Both the position numbers and the translations under genes were made by a program. A stretch of 64,000 nt of DNA from an uncultured Lachnospiraceae bacterium (GTDB lineage Bacteria > Bacillota > Clostridia > Lachnospirales > Lachnospiraceae): the NCBI GenBank assembly GCA_910584585.1, contig CAJUBP010000005.1, positions 62,001 through 126,000 of the forward strand. Direction: 5' to 3'. Under the pieces are notes generated by a model that was given only the letters and a program-made list of their open reading frames with translations, did no database searches and was not told the DNA's origin. Shown here one piece after another: positions 41,379 to 50,875 of the stretch. The stretch's first letter is position 1, and every line of letters starts with the position of its first letter.

Positions 41379-41726
41379 GTGATTATTCATCGAGGAGATA
41401 TTTATTACGCAGATTTACGGCCGGTGGTAGGGTCAGAACAAGGCGGAGTCCGGCCGGTGCTGATTATTCAGAATGATGTGGGAAACCGGCACAGCCCCAC
41501 AGTGATCTGCGCGGCTATTACATCGAAAATGAACAAAGCAAAGCTTCCCACCCATGTGGAACTGGAGGCGTCCAGGTATGATTTGATGAAGGATTCTGTG
41601 GTGCTGCTGGAGCAGCTGCGCACCATTGACAAGCAGCGGCTGAAAGATAAAGTCTGCCGCCTGGACAGCGAAATATTGAAAAAAGTAGACAGAGCGCTTG
41701 AGATCAGCCTGGAATTGTATACATAA
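41379..41726 (+). CDS. ndoA: MazF/PemK-type mRNA interferase (EndoA-like)
   Basis: A 115-residue toxin-family ribonuclease: [51 protein letters not shown] and the C-terminal [18 protein letters not shown]. The RGDIYYADL and T-rich loop match EndoA, which cuts UACAU in Bacillus. The start is GTG 41379, the usual point for the family, ten bases after GGAG; GTG 41370 is possible. No ribbon-helix-helix antitoxin gene lies between alr and this gene. Confidence 0.92.
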   Translation: MIIHRGDIYYADLRPVVGSEQGGVRPVLIIQNDVGNRHSPTVICAAITSKMNKAKLPTHVELEASRYDLMKDSVVLLEQLRTIDKQRLKDKVCRLDSEILKKVDRALEISLELYT

Positions 41727-41729
41727 ATC

Positions 41730-41758
41730 TTGACTAATATGCATGAAAATGGTATATT
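41730..41758 (+). promoter_or_regulatory. Promoter of the CNNM/CBS gene
   Basis: TTGACT at 41730-41735, a 17-base spacer and TATATT at 41753-41758, 40 bases before the start. Confidence 0.7.
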
Positions 41759-41798
41759 TCAAGTGTTTTAGAATACAAATGCAAAAGGAGCATGAAAA

Positions 41799-43172
41799 AT
41801 GGATGATGGCGGGAGTCCGGTCATAGGGCTTATCGTATTTTTGGTTTTGGTGGCGATCAACGGAGGGCTGTACGGCTTTCTTACGGCTTTGGAGGAAGTG
41901 ACAGAGAGCCAGGTGCAGAAACGGGCGGAAGAGGGCAGCAAACAGGCGGCCTGGCTTCTGGCGGTGATGGATGATCCTTACAAAACCAGACACGCGATTC
42001 AGATTATGGTAACTTTTGTCAGCGGTATCTTCGGAATCTATCAGATACGTCTGTTGGGAAATCTTCTGATCCGAAGTTTATCAGAGGAAGGGGCGGATCC
42101 GGGCATCCGGATCTTATGCTTCGCTTTAGCGACGGTGGCCGGAATATTCTTTTTTGCGGTGGTGGGAATTATCGCGCCTCAGAAGATTGCGGCAAGGCGG
42201 CCGGAACAGTGGCTTTTTGCCCTGGCCGGAATTCTTCACGGCATGGTTTTTGCGCTGCGGTTCTATACGTATCCGGCGGAAAAGATTTCCAATCTGGTAG
42301 TCAGGCTTGCGGGGGTGGATCCCAACGCCAGCTTTGATGATGTGACGGAGGAAGAGATTATTTCCATGGTAAAGGAAGGCCATGAACAGGGAGTGCTGCA
42401 GGCCAGCGAAGCGGAAATGATTCACAATATTTTTGCCTTTGACGACAAGGAGGCAAAAGATATTATGACCCACCGCAAACATGTGGCGGCCATTGAGGGC
42501 AAGACCCAGCTGAAACACGCGCTGGAATTTATACTGGAGGCGAATAACTCCAGATTTCCGGTGTACAAAGAGGATATTGACAATATTATCGGTATCATAC
42601 ATATGAAGGACGTTATGATTGAGAGCCGGAAAGGGGAACATTTAGACTGGGCGGTGCAGGATATCCCGGGGCTGGTGCGGGAAGCGTTTTTTATTCCGGA
42701 GACGAGAAACATCAACGATCTGTTCAAGGGAATGCAGTCCAACAAGAATCATATGGTGATTGTGGTGGACGAGTATGGGCAGACGGCCGGCATTGTCGCC
42801 ATGGAGGACATTCTGGAGGAAATTGTCGGAAATATTTTTGATGAATACGACGAAGAAGAGACTATGATTTTAAGCCAGCAGGACGGGAGCTTTTTCATGA
42901 GCGGACTGGCGCCTTTTCAGGAAGTCTGCCAGGCGCTGGAGCTTGCCTTAGAGGAAGCGGAATATGAGACGCTGAACGGATTTCTGATTTCTCTGATTGG
43001 AAGGATACCCGGGGAGCAGGAACAGTTTGAACTGGACTGCGAGGGGTGGCGTTTTCATGTGCTTTCCGTCAGGGACAAGATGATTCATACGGTAAAAGTT
43101 ACAAAACAGGAGAAAATATTCCAGGAAACGGAAGAGGAAATACAACAGAATGTAGAAGCTGAAAGTAAATAG
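41799..43172 (+). CDS. CNNM/hemolysin-C-like membrane protein with CBS pair
   Basis: A 457-residue protein. The first 180 residues form the DUF21/CNNM membrane domain ([40 protein letters not shown]). Two CBS motifs follow (about 215-335: [16 protein letters not shown] region, [20 protein letters not shown]). The C-terminal CorC/HlyC domain ends the protein. Relatives are tied to Mg2+ or Na+ transport; the old name hemolysin is historic. AAAGGAG is eight bases before ATG 41799. Confidence 0.9.
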   Translation: MDDGGSPVIGLIVFLVLVAINGGLYGFLTALEEVTESQVQKRAEEGSKQAAWLLAVMDDPYKTRHAIQIMVTFVSGIFGIYQIRLLGNLLIRSLSEEGADPGIRILCFALATVAGIFFFAVVGIIAPQKIAARRPEQWLFALAGILHGMVFALRFYTYPAEKISNLVVRLAGVDPNASFDDVTEEEIISMVKEGHEQGVLQASEAEMIHNIFAFDDKEAKDIMTHRKHVAAIEGKTQLKHALEFILEANNSRFPVYKEDIDNIIGIIHMKDVMIESRKGEHLDWAVQDIPGLVREAFFIPETRNINDLFKGMQSNKNHMVIVVDEYGQTAGIVAMEDILEEIVGNIFDEYDEEETMILSQQDGSFFMSGLAPFQEVCQALELALEEAEYETLNGFLISLIGRIPGEQEQFELDCEGWRFHVLSVRDKMIHTVKVTKQEKIFQETEEEIQQNVEAESK

Positions 43173-43183
43173 CGCACAAAATC

Positions 43184-43212
43184 TTGTCATATTTGTCAGA
43201 ACATGATAGAAT
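43184..43212 (+). promoter_or_regulatory. Promoter of the YebC-family gene
   Basis: TTGTCA at 43184-43189, a 17-base spacer and TAGAAT at 43207-43212. The ORF's first in-frame TTG lies in this promoter, which supports the later ATG 43253. Confidence 0.7.
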
Positions 43213-43252
43213 ACAGGATAGAGAGAAAGAGAAGCAGAAAAGAGGAAAACAT

Positions 43253-43981
43253 ATGTCAGGACATTCTAAATTTGCCAACATCAAACACAAGAAGGAAAAG
43301 AATGATGCGGCAAAAGGGAAAATTTTTACAATCATTGGGCGCGAGATTGCAGTCGCAGTGAAAGAGGGCGGCGCCGATCCGGCCAATAACAGCCGCCTGA
43401 GAGACGTAATTGCAAAGGCGAAGGCCAACAATATGCCCAATGACACCATTGACAGAGGAATTAAGAAAGCGGCGGGAGACGCGAACGCTGTCAATTATGA
43501 ATTTGTATCATATGAAGGCTATGGCCCGAATGGAACGGCGATTATTGTGGACGCTCTGACAGACAATAAGAACCGGACCGCGGCAAACGTAAGGAGCGCG
43601 TTCACCAAAGGAAACGGGAATGTAGGGACGCCTGGATGCGTATCTTATATGTTTGACAAGAAGGGACAGATTATCATTGACAAGGAGGAATGTGAACTAG
43701 AACCGGATGATTTGATGATGTCTGCGTTAGACGCGGGGGCGGAAGATTTTTCCGAAGAGGAAGACAGCTATGAGATAATCACAGACCCGGACGCGTTCAG
43801 CGAAGTCCGGCAGAAGCTGGAAGAACAGGGAATTCCCATGGCTTCCGCGGAAGTCACAATGATTCCTCAGACCTGGGTGGAATTAACAGACGAAACAGCA
43901 ATTAAGAATCTTCAGAAAACATTGGATCTGTTAGATGAAGATGATGATGTACAGGCCGTGTATCACAACTGGGACGAGTAA
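43253..43981 (+). CDS. yebC: YebC/PmpR family protein
   Basis: A 242-residue protein with the family start [20 protein letters not shown] and the motif [40 protein letters not shown]. Long treated as a transcription regulator; recent work links YebC proteins to translation through proline stretches. It is nearly universal and single-copy. AGAGG precedes ATG 43253. Confidence 0.95.
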   Translation: MSGHSKFANIKHKKEKNDAAKGKIFTIIGREIAVAVKEGGADPANNSRLRDVIAKAKANNMPNDTIDRGIKKAAGDANAVNYEFVSYEGYGPNGTAIIVDALTDNKNRTAANVRSAFTKGNGNVGTPGCVSYMFDKKGQIIIDKEECELEPDDLMMSALDAGAEDFSEEEDSYEIITDPDAFSEVRQKLEEQGIPMASAEVTMIPQTWVELTDETAIKNLQKTLDLLDEDDDVQAVYHNWDE

Positions 43982-44042
43982 AGGACATTAATTTTAAGTA
44001 AGATTACGAGAACCGGAAATAAAAAAGTACAGGGGGACCAAA

Positions 44043-45791
44043 ATGAAAAACTTAAAAATAGGTACAAAATTATTAGTAACATTTATGCTTATCATCATTT
44101 TATTCTGCGCGACAGTGTTTACCGCAATTAACGGATTGGATGAAAGCGCAGATAAGTATTCAGAATTTTATAACGTCGGGTATCAGATTACCAATAAGGT
44201 TATGAGCATGCGCCGGGGACTCCAGATTATTGTGAAAGACATTACTTTTGTAACAATAGAAGAGGATGCGGACAAGATCGAGGAATACAAAGCGGATGTG
44301 CAGAAAGAACTGGATCTTCTGTCAGTGAACGGAGACTGGCTGTTTCAGAATTTCACAGGCGATAACAAGCTGTTGGAAGAGTTTTCCGCCTATATCACAG
44401 AGGCCGTGGAGATGCAGCAGACGGTGTTGGAAGTGGCCGAGACGGATCGGCAGGCGGCTCAGAAGATGCTGTTGGATGAATACCAGCCTTTGGTTGAGAA
44501 CGCTGTGAATTCCCTGATCAATATCAGTAATGTGGCGGAGGGAAATGCTGAGACAGATTATAATACCACCGTTGAGATGCAGAAAAGGTTAAAAATGATT
44601 CAGCTTGGAATGGCAGGCGGAGCGCTGCTGATTACGATGATTCTTTCCCTCTATCTGACAAGGGCGATTACCAAGCCTTTGCGCGAGCTGGAAGATTCAG
44701 CGGAAAAGATTGTCGCAGGTAATTTTGACATCAAGGTGACTTACGAGTCAAGAGATGAGCTGGGAAGACTGGCGAAGGCATTTAAGAAGATGACCGGGAC
44801 ATTGGAAGATATTATCACAGACGCTTCCAGGCTTCTGAGAGAGATGTCGGATGGCAATTTTGATGTGCGCACTCAGGCGGAAGATGAGTATGTAGGAGAA
44901 TTTCAGAGTTTGCTGTTATCAATACGGAAGCTGAACCGTGATTTGAGTATGACATTGGGACAGATTAACCGGAGCGCGGATCAGGTTGCGGCAGGTTCTG
45001 ATCAGGTGTCCATCGGCGCCCAGGCTCTTTCCCAGGGATCTACGGAACAGGCGGCGGCAGTGGAAGAACTTGCCACAACGATTGCAGGTATTTCCACTCA
45101 GGTGAAGGATACGGCGGAAGACGCGCTGAAAGCAAAACAGCAGTCCACCACAGCCGGAGACGAGGCGGAAGAGTGCAACAAGCAGATGCATGATATGATG
45201 TCCGCAATGGAAGAGATTACACGCACTTCTGATGAGATTGGAAAGATTATTAAGACGATTGAAGATATTGCGTTCCAGACCAATATTCTGGCGTTGAACG
45301 CCGCAGTGGAGGCTTCCAGGGCAGGCACGGCAGGAAAAGGATTTGCAGTGGTTGCAGATGAGGTGCGCAACCTGGCCAGCAAGAGTTCCGCCGCTTCCCA
45401 GAATACTGCGGAATTGATTGAAAGCTCCATCAAGGCGGTAACCAGAGGAACCAAGATTGCGGATTCCACGGCCCAGTCTCTGGTGAAAGTAGTGGATGAG
45501 GTTCGTTCCGCTTCCGGCAAGGTGGATAAGATTGCGGACGCGGCAGAGGAGCAGGCAGGCGCAATTGAACAGGTTACCCTTGGAATTAACCAGATTTCCA
45601 GCGTGGTACAGACAAACTCCGCTACCTCAGAAGAGAGCGCGGCAGCCAGCCAGGAGCTTTCCGAGCAGGCGGATATGTTAAAGCGGCTTGTTGCGAAATT
45701 TATTCTCCGTGCGGAATATGCGATGGCTTCTAATCCGGATCAGGGGTTTGACAATGGAGGACATTCCAACGATTACATAAATCTGGACTAA
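44043..45791 (+). CDS. Methyl-accepting chemotaxis protein (four-helix-bundle type)
   Basis: A 582-residue chemoreceptor. TM1 at about residues 9-31 ([20 protein letters not shown]). A 155-residue four-helix-bundle extracellular domain follows, then TM2 at about 189-206, a HAMP domain ([20 protein letters not shown]) and signalling tip [20 protein letters not shown] with [13 protein letters not shown]. The C-terminus extends past the signalling helix as a polar tail. AGGGGGA precedes ATG 44043. Confidence 0.93.
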   Translation: MKNLKIGTKLLVTFMLIIILFCATVFTAINGLDESADKYSEFYNVGYQITNKVMSMRRGLQIIVKDITFVTIEEDADKIEEYKADVQKELDLLSVNGDWLFQNFTGDNKLLEEFSAYITEAVEMQQTVLEVAETDRQAAQKMLLDEYQPLVENAVNSLINISNVAEGNAETDYNTTVEMQKRLKMIQLGMAGGALLITMILSLYLTRAITKPLRELEDSAEKIVAGNFDIKVTYESRDELGRLAKAFKKMTGTLEDIITDASRLLREMSDGNFDVRTQAEDEYVGEFQSLLLSIRKLNRDLSMTLGQINRSADQVAAGSDQVSIGAQALSQGSTEQAAAVEELATTIAGISTQVKDTAEDALKAKQQSTTAGDEAEECNKQMHDMMSAMEEITRTSDEIGKIIKTIEDIAFQTNILALNAAVEASRAGTAGKGFAVVADEVRNLASKSSAASQNTAELIESSIKAVTRGTKIADSTAQSLVKVVDEVRSASGKVDKIADAAEEQAGAIEQVTLGINQISSVVQTNSATSEESAAASQELSEQADMLKRLVAKFILRAEYAMASNPDQGFDNGGHSNDYINLD

Positions 45792-45840
45792 GAAGCACGG
45801 CAGTCAACGCTGCGGCTGTGTATGCAGGAGGAAAAGGCAC

Positions 45841-47130
45841 ATGAGCAATTATCAGATAGAGACAAAATGTATTCAGTCCGGCTGGCATCCTGGAAAGGGA
45901 GAACCCAGAGTTCTCCCCATTTACCAGAGTACAACCTTTAAATATGACACCAGTGAACAGATGGGAAAGCTGTTTGATCTGGAAGAGAGCGGATATTTTT
46001 ATACCAGACTGCAGAATCCTACCAATGACGCGGTGGCAGAGAAGATCTGCGAACTGGAGGGCGGAGCGGCTGCAATGCTGACGTCTTCCGGACAGGCCGC
46101 AAATTACTATGCGGTATTTAACATCTGTGAGACGGGAGATCATATGATATGTTCTTCCACAGTGTACGGCGGCACCTTTAACCTGTTTGGGGCAACCTTA
46201 AAGAAACAGGGGATCGACTGTACTTTCGTAGATCCCGACGCTTCTTTGGAAGAATTGGCCCAAGCATTCCGCCCGAATACAAAGGCAGTATTTGCGGAAT
46301 CCATTGCAAATCCCGCGTTGGTGGTTCTGGATATTGAAAAATTTGCGAAAGCGGCTCATGATCACGGGGTTCCTCTGATTGTGGACAATACATTTCCCAC
46401 TCCGATTAATTGCCGCCCATTTGAATGGGGCGCGGATATTGTCACTCATTCTACCACCAAATATATGGACGGACACGCAATGTGCGTGGGCGGCTGTATT
46501 GTGGACAGCGGTAATTTTGACTGGAATCAGCATAAGGAGAAATATCCGGGGCTGACCCAGCCGGATCCTACTTATCATGGGATTGTATATACGGAAAAAT
46601 TCGGCAAAGGCGCCTATATTACGAAAGCGACGGCGCAGATTATGAGGGATTTAGGTTCTATCCAGTCCCCTCAAAACGCGTTTTTACTGAATGTCGGACT
46701 GGAGACGCTGCATCTGCGAGTGCCCAGGCATTGTGAAAACGCCCGTCAGGTGGCGGAATTTTTAAATGGCCATGAGAAAGTGGCATGGGTGAATTTTGCA
46801 GGCCTGAAAGGGAATAAGTATTATGAGCTGGCGAAGAAATATATGCCGGACGGCACCTGCGGCGTGATATCCTTCGGCTTAAAGGGCGGAAGGAAAGTTT
46901 CCGTAGACTTTATGGATAAGTTGGAAATGATTGCGATTGTAACTCATGTCGCGGACGCCCGCACCTGTGTTCTGCATCCTGCCAGCCATACCCACAGGCA
47001 GATGACAGACGAACAGTTAGTGGAAGCAGGCGTGGCGCCGGATTTGATTCGTTTATCCGTTGGAATCGAGAATGTTCAGGATATCATCGCAGATCTTGAA
47101 CAGGCTTTAAAAGCCGTAGACAATGATTAA
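45841..47130 (+). CDS. metY: O-acetylhomoserine sulfhydrylase family enzyme
   Basis: A 429-residue Cys/Met-metabolism PLP enzyme. The PLP lysine lies in ADIVTHSTTKYMDGHAMCVG, and the family motif VDNTFPTPINCRPFEWGADI precedes it. Length (about 425-430) and the end RLSVGIENVQDIIADLEQAL fit O-acetylhomoserine aminocarboxypropyltransferase better than the shorter cystathionine enzymes. It would make homocysteine directly from sulfide. AGGAGGAAAAGG precedes ATG 45841. No SAM riboswitch is seen in the 49-base leader. Confidence 0.9.
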   Translation: MSNYQIETKCIQSGWHPGKGEPRVLPIYQSTTFKYDTSEQMGKLFDLEESGYFYTRLQNPTNDAVAEKICELEGGAAAMLTSSGQAANYYAVFNICETGDHMICSSTVYGGTFNLFGATLKKQGIDCTFVDPDASLEELAQAFRPNTKAVFAESIANPALVVLDIEKFAKAAHDHGVPLIVDNTFPTPINCRPFEWGADIVTHSTTKYMDGHAMCVGGCIVDSGNFDWNQHKEKYPGLTQPDPTYHGIVYTEKFGKGAYITKATAQIMRDLGSIQSPQNAFLLNVGLETLHLRVPRHCENARQVAEFLNGHEKVAWVNFAGLKGNKYYELAKKYMPDGTCGVISFGLKGGRKVSVDFMDKLEMIAIVTHVADARTCVLHPASHTHRQMTDEQLVEAGVAPDLIRLSVGIENVQDIIADLEQALKAVDND

Positions 47131-47146
47131 TTTTGGAGGAGTAGAT

Positions 47147-48601
47147 ATGAGAAAAATACTGTTTGCAGCATCAGAGTGTGTACCTTTTATTAAGACGGGG
47201 GGACTGGCCGATGTATGCGGCGCCCTGCCCAAGGAATTTGATAAAAATGAATGGGATATCAGGGTGGTGATTCCCAATTATACCTGCATTCCGGAGAAAT
47301 GGAGGAATCAGTTTGAGTATGTCACTCATTTCTATATGAGCTGCGGAAGTTACATACAGAATAAGTATGTGGGAATCTTACAGTATAAGCTGGATGGAAT
47401 TACCTACTATTTTATTGATAATCAGGAATATTTTGACTGTTTCCTGCCTTACGGCGATATTCGTTTTGACGTGGAGAAGTTTGTGTTCTTTGACAAAGCG
47501 GTATTGTCCATGCTTCCGCTGATTAATTTCCAGCCTCAGATTATTCACTGCCATGACTGGGAGACAGGTTTTATTCCGGTGTATCTGAAAACGGAGTTTC
47601 AGGGAGACATGTTCTTCTGGGGCATGAAGTCAGTGATTACCATTCATAACTTAAAGTTCCAGGGAATCTGGGATGTGAAGACCATGAAAGGGCTGACCGG
47701 TTTCCCCACAGATTTGTTTGTGCCGGATAAGCTGGAGTTTAAGAAGGACGCCAATATGCTGAAGGGCGGATTGGTTTACGCAGATTATATTACGACAGTA
47801 AGCGATACATATGCCCAGGAGATTCAGACCAATTATTACGGAGAGGGACTGAACGGGCTGCTTTCCGCGCGGCATATGGATATGCAGGGCATTGTCAACG
47901 GCATTGATTATAATGAATATAATCCGGCAACGGACAGTAAGATTTATGTGAACTATGACGCGGGCAGCCACAGGAAGAAGAAAGCGTCAAATAAAGAAAG
48001 ACTGCAGCAGGATTTGGGTCTTGCGGTGGACAAGAAGCGTTATATGATTGGATTGATTTCCCGTCTGACAGATCAGAAGGGGCTGGATTTGATCAATTAT
48101 GTGATTGAGCGGATTATTGACGATTATACCCAGTTGGTGGTAATCGGAACCGGAGATCCCCAGTACGAGAATATGTTCCGTCATTTTGCCTGGAAATATC
48201 CGGATAAGATTTCCGCCAATATCTGCTATTCCGATGATTTGGCTCATAAGCTCTACGCTGCGGCAGACGCGTTCCTGATGCCCTCCAGATTTGAGCCCTG
48301 CGGCCTGACCCAGATGATTTCTTTCCGTTACGGGACGATTCCGATTGTGCGTGAGACCGGCGGTTTGAAGGATACGGTGCAGCCTTACAATGAATACGAC
48401 AATGTAGGGGACGGCTTCTCCTTTACCAACTATAACGGGGAGGAAATGCTGAATATCATCAACTACTCCAAGCAGATTTTCTTTGATAAGAAACGTCAGT
48501 GGAACCAGATGATTGACCGGGCCATGGCCAATGACTATTCCTGGAATGCCTCCAAGTTCCGCTATGAGGGGCTGTATAAGTATCTGATGGGCGAGTGCTA
48601 G
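47147..48601 (+). CDS. glgA: Glycogen synthase
   Basis: A 484-residue GT5 glycosyltransferase that extends alpha-1,4-glucan from ADP-glucose. The N-terminal KTGGLADV signature is present (FAASECVPFIKTGGLADVCG). The C-terminal domain has GLISRLTDQKGLDLI and the catalytic FEPCGLTQMISFRYGTIPIV with ETGGLKDTV. GGAGGAGTAGAT precedes ATG 47147. It stands alone here; other glg genes are not in the window. A family B hairpin follows the stop by six bases. Confidence 0.96.
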   Translation: MRKILFAASECVPFIKTGGLADVCGALPKEFDKNEWDIRVVIPNYTCIPEKWRNQFEYVTHFYMSCGSYIQNKYVGILQYKLDGITYYFIDNQEYFDCFLPYGDIRFDVEKFVFFDKAVLSMLPLINFQPQIIHCHDWETGFIPVYLKTEFQGDMFFWGMKSVITIHNLKFQGIWDVKTMKGLTGFPTDLFVPDKLEFKKDANMLKGGLVYADYITTVSDTYAQEIQTNYYGEGLNGLLSARHMDMQGIVNGIDYNEYNPATDSKIYVNYDAGSHRKKKASNKERLQQDLGLAVDKKRYMIGLISRLTDQKGLDLINYVIERIIDDYTQLVVIGTGDPQYENMFRHFAWKYPDKISANICYSDDLAHKLYAAADAFLMPSRFEPCGLTQMISFRYGTIPIVRETGGLKDTVQPYNEYDNVGDGFSFTNYNGEEMLNIINYSKQIFFDKKRQWNQMIDRAMANDYSWNASKFRYEGLYKYLMGEC

Positions 48602-48606
48602 AATCT

Positions 48607-48677
48607 ATATTTCGATACACAGGAAAGGAAGGATGGCCCAGTTTGCGTGCCAAAGGGCCATCCTTCCTTTCCGTCCG
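48607..48677. repeat. Dispersed hairpin family B, copy 1
   Basis: Constant left flank ATATTTCGATACACA, then an 18-bp perfect stem (48622-48639 with 48655-48672), loop AGTTTGCGTGCCAAA, and constant right end TTTCCGTCCG. It lies between glgA and the convergent small gene at 48711. It may serve as a terminator for both, but no T-run follows. Confidence 0.85.
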
Positions 48678-48710
48678 TATTCGTATATGAAAAGCTGGAA
48701 AATGATTCTG

Positions 48711-48887
48711 TTACATTTCATATTCTTCTGATGGGATGCCTAAAGAGGCCAGTTTGTTTTTCACAACTCTTAATTGATAATTTAATTCCGGATTATCACC
48801 GGTGTCAGCTTTTTTTATGCGCTGCAGATTTACATAGTAGTCAATGATAATTTGCTTTAATTCGTCCAGCGTCATTTCTTCAATCAT
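48711..48887 (-). CDS. Small conserved-looking protein, 58 residues
   Basis: A minus-strand gene below usual ORF cut-offs. It begins MIEEMTLDELKQIIIDYY, continues NLQRIKKADTGDNPELNYQL and ends LGIPSEEYEM. A GTGAAAGG site lies just before ATG 48887 and a good promoter lies upstream. It looks like a small acidic, helical protein; the family is not recognised. The fit of promoter, ribosome site and codon use makes it a real gene. Confidence 0.8.
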   Translation of the reverse strand: MIEEMTLDELKQIIIDYYVNLQRIKKADTGDNPELNYQLRVVKNKLASLGIPSEEYEM

Positions 48888-48923
48888 CCTTTCACCGCCT
48901 TTTGTATTGTAGGGTTTGTAATC

Positions 48924-48952
48924 ATTATAGCGAATATGATTAAAAGTGTAAA
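48924..48952 (-). promoter_or_regulatory. Promoter of the 58-residue gene
   Basis: On the minus strand, TTTACA (48947-48952), a 17-base spacer and perfect TATAAT (48924-48929). Confidence 0.8.
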
Positions 48953-48998
48953 GCTATTTGGGGCTTATCTCATAGGCTGGAACGTCATTTGTGAAATT

Positions 48999-49418
48999 TC
49001 AGGAGTTTTCCTCCTTGTGAAAAATAAACAGCTTGCTTGCCAGGTAGTTCAGAATAATGACCAGCACATTTGAGATAATCTTTACCGCCATGTCATTTTG
49101 GCGGAGCCAATCTGCAAAAATCACCATAATTGCCAGATCCAGAATACCGGTGGCCAGCCGGCAGGAAAAGAAGGACAATATTTCACGTAGAATACCGGCG
49201 GCATTCTCTGCGCGGTTTTCAAATACCCAATAACGGTTTGTCACATAGGCAAAGAGCACGGAAAGAATCCATGCCGCTATGGTTCCGGCCGAAGTGCTCA
49301 TTCCAAGAGTCCGGCAGAGATAATAGACAACAATATTTACAAGAGTGGTGCAGACACCGAAAAACAGATAGGCAATCATTTCCCGGTATGCGGTGAGCAA
49401 TTCCGCAATTTTTTTCAT
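48999..49418 (-). CDS. GtrA-family membrane protein
   Basis: A 139-residue protein with four membrane helices (MIAYLFFGVCTTLVNIVVYY, IAAWILSVLFAYVTNRYWVF, the LATGILDLAIMVIFADWL helix, and VKIISNVLVIILNYLASKLF). The NRYWVF and SKLFIF motifs mark the GtrA/DPMS family, which flips or assists transfer of lipid-linked sugars in wall glycosylation. Start 49418 follows AAAGGAA; the open frame extends further without a site. TATAAT lies upstream at 49459-49464 on the minus strand. Confidence 0.88.
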   Translation of the reverse strand: MKKIAELLTAYREMIAYLFFGVCTTLVNIVVYYLCRTLGMSTSAGTIAAWILSVLFAYVTNRYWVFENRAENAAGILREILSFFSCRLATGILDLAIMVIFADWLRQNDMAVKIISNVLVIILNYLASKLFIFHKEENS

Positions 49419-49568
49419 AATCGGACAGTTCCTTTCTTTTGTGTATGTTTGTATGCTTATTATACACCAGATTCCAGTAATTTCCATACTGCCTTCGTAT
49501 AAATTTCTATGAATTTTCGATACTAATATAAGAAATTATGCCGAAAATTCTATAGAATGGAGAAAAAT

Positions 49569-50294
49569 ATGGAAGAGAATTTAAAACAGCAGGAAAAAAA
49601 TCAGAACGAAAATGAAGAAATCAAAGAGATGGGACAGCTTACCTTAGAGCAGGGGAAGGATCGCCACAAGATCCATCTGCTTTCCATTATCGGGGAGATC
49701 GAAGGGCATGAAAGCCTGTCTCCCAATACAAAAACCACAAAATACGAGCATGTGCTGCCCAAACTGGCCTCCATTGAAGATGACGACAGTGTGGACGGCG
49801 TGATGGTAATTATCAATACCGTGGGCGGAGATGTGGAATCCGGTCTGGCCATTGCGGAAATGCTTTCCTCTCTGAGCAAGCCCACCGTCTCTCTGGTGCT
49901 GGGAGGAAGCCATTCCATTGGGGTGCCCCTGGCAGTTTCCACAGATTATTCTTATATTGTTCCTACCGGCACCATGGTGATTCATCCGGTGCGTTTAAAC
50001 GGCCTGGTCATCGGCGCGCCCCAGACCTATGAGTATTTTCAGCAGATGCAGGATCGGATTACAGGCTTTGTGGCCAGCCATTGTTTTGCCAGTCAGGAAC
50101 AGTTGGAAAAGATGATGATGAATACCAGTATGCTGACCAAAGATCTGGGCACCATTCTGGTGGGCAGCCAGGCGGTGTCTGAGGGAATCATCAATGAAGT
50201 AGGGGGCATTGACGAGGCCATGAAGAAACTGCACCAGATGATCGAGGAAAACAGAGAACAGCAGAAAGAAGGTAACAGTGAAGCCGAAGGATGA
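49569..50294 (+). CDS. ClpP-like serine protease (TepA family)
   Basis: A 241-residue protein of the ClpP/crotonase fold. The nucleophile region is GGSHSIGVPLAVSTDYSYIV and the catalytic His is in TGTMVIHPVR, with Asp in LTKDLGTIL. A charged 30-residue N-terminal extension precedes the fold. TepA (YmfB) relatives in Bacillus are linked to protein export and spore signalling peptides. ATG 49569 is six bases after GGAG. The last codons and stop lie inside a family A repeat. Confidence 0.85.
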   Translation: MEENLKQQEKNQNENEEIKEMGQLTLEQGKDRHKIHLLSIIGEIEGHESLSPNTKTTKYEHVLPKLASIEDDDSVDGVMVIINTVGGDVESGLAIAEMLSSLSKPTVSLVLGGSHSIGVPLAVSTDYSYIVPTGTMVIHPVRLNGLVIGAPQTYEYFQQMQDRITGFVASHCFASQEQLEKMMMNTSMLTKDLGTILVGSQAVSEGIINEVGGIDEAMKKLHQMIEENREQQKEGNSEAEG

Positions 50295-50305
50295 ACTGTT
50301 GTTAC
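50272..50305 (-). repeat. Dispersed repeat family A, copy supplying the protease C-terminus
   Basis: The reverse complement reads GTAACAACAGTTCATCCTTC then GGCTTCACTGTTAC. It encodes the last residues NSEAEG and the stop of the protease gene. A short relative, GTAACGAACTGTTAC, lies at 50354-50368. Confidence 0.75.
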
Positions 50306-50358
50306 AATTCACACCCATGCCAATCAGCGGGGTGATTGGCATGGGTGTGAAAAGTAAC
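50301..50358. repeat. Long perfect inverted repeat
   Basis: A 19-bp perfect stem, TTCACACCCATGCCAATCA (50308-50326) with its complement (50333-50351), loop GCGGGG. GTTAC and GTAAC extend the stem after a 2x2 mismatch. No T-run follows. Confidence 0.9.
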
Positions 50359-50487
50359 GAACTGTTACGAAAGAAAAGAGATAATTCCTGAAATTGGTTG
50401 AGTTTTTTGCCGTTATGAGGTATATTATTAGTAACAGGCAAAATATTCAACAGTTGCTGAGTGACAAGTAAAGGACAGGTGGCGCGT

Positions 50488-50784
50488 ATGAAAAGATATA
50501 AAAGATGTTCTCTGGAAGTGGAAGCGGTAAAATATGAACTGGGAAAAGATTTGGAAGACGGGTTTATGCCATGGACTTCCGTAGTAACCACTGGCTGGAT
50601 TAAGCCGGATAACTTGATTCAGATCACCCGTGAGGACGGCGTTGTGGTTTGTCCCTTCGTGCAGAACCGCAGGGGCCTTACCTTTCTTCGGGAAGACGAT
50701 TATATTATCGTGGAAAAAGATATGGAGCGGCATGTGTGCGGGCAGGATAAATTTTTCAAGCGTTTTCAGCCGATAGAGGAATGA
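50488..50784 (+). CDS. Hypothetical protein
   Basis: A 98-residue soluble protein (SLEVEAVKYELGKDLEDGFM, TTGWIKPDNLIQITREDGVV, CPFVQNRRGLTFLREDDYII) with a beta-rich look and no known domain. ATG 50488 has AGGTGGCG upstream; the frame is open from 50461. It is followed by a terminator, so it is probably its own unit. Confidence 0.72.
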   Translation: MKRYKRCSLEVEAVKYELGKDLEDGFMPWTSVVTTGWIKPDNLIQITREDGVVVCPFVQNRRGLTFLREDDYIIVEKDMERHVCGQDKFFKRFQPIEE

Positions 50785-50823
50785 GGAACCGTTCCTTGGA
50801 AATGTCACAGATTAATCTAAATT

Positions 50824-50851
50824 AAAAAACATCCATTTATGGATGTTTTTT
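50824..50851. terminator. Rho-independent terminator
   Basis: A perfect 12-bp stem, AAAAAACATCCA with TGGATGTTTTTT, and a TTTA loop. It lies ahead of the addB ribosome site, so addB probably starts at 50876, after it. Confidence 0.9.
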
Positions 50852-50875
50852 ATAATTGACGGAGAGGTGCGTACA

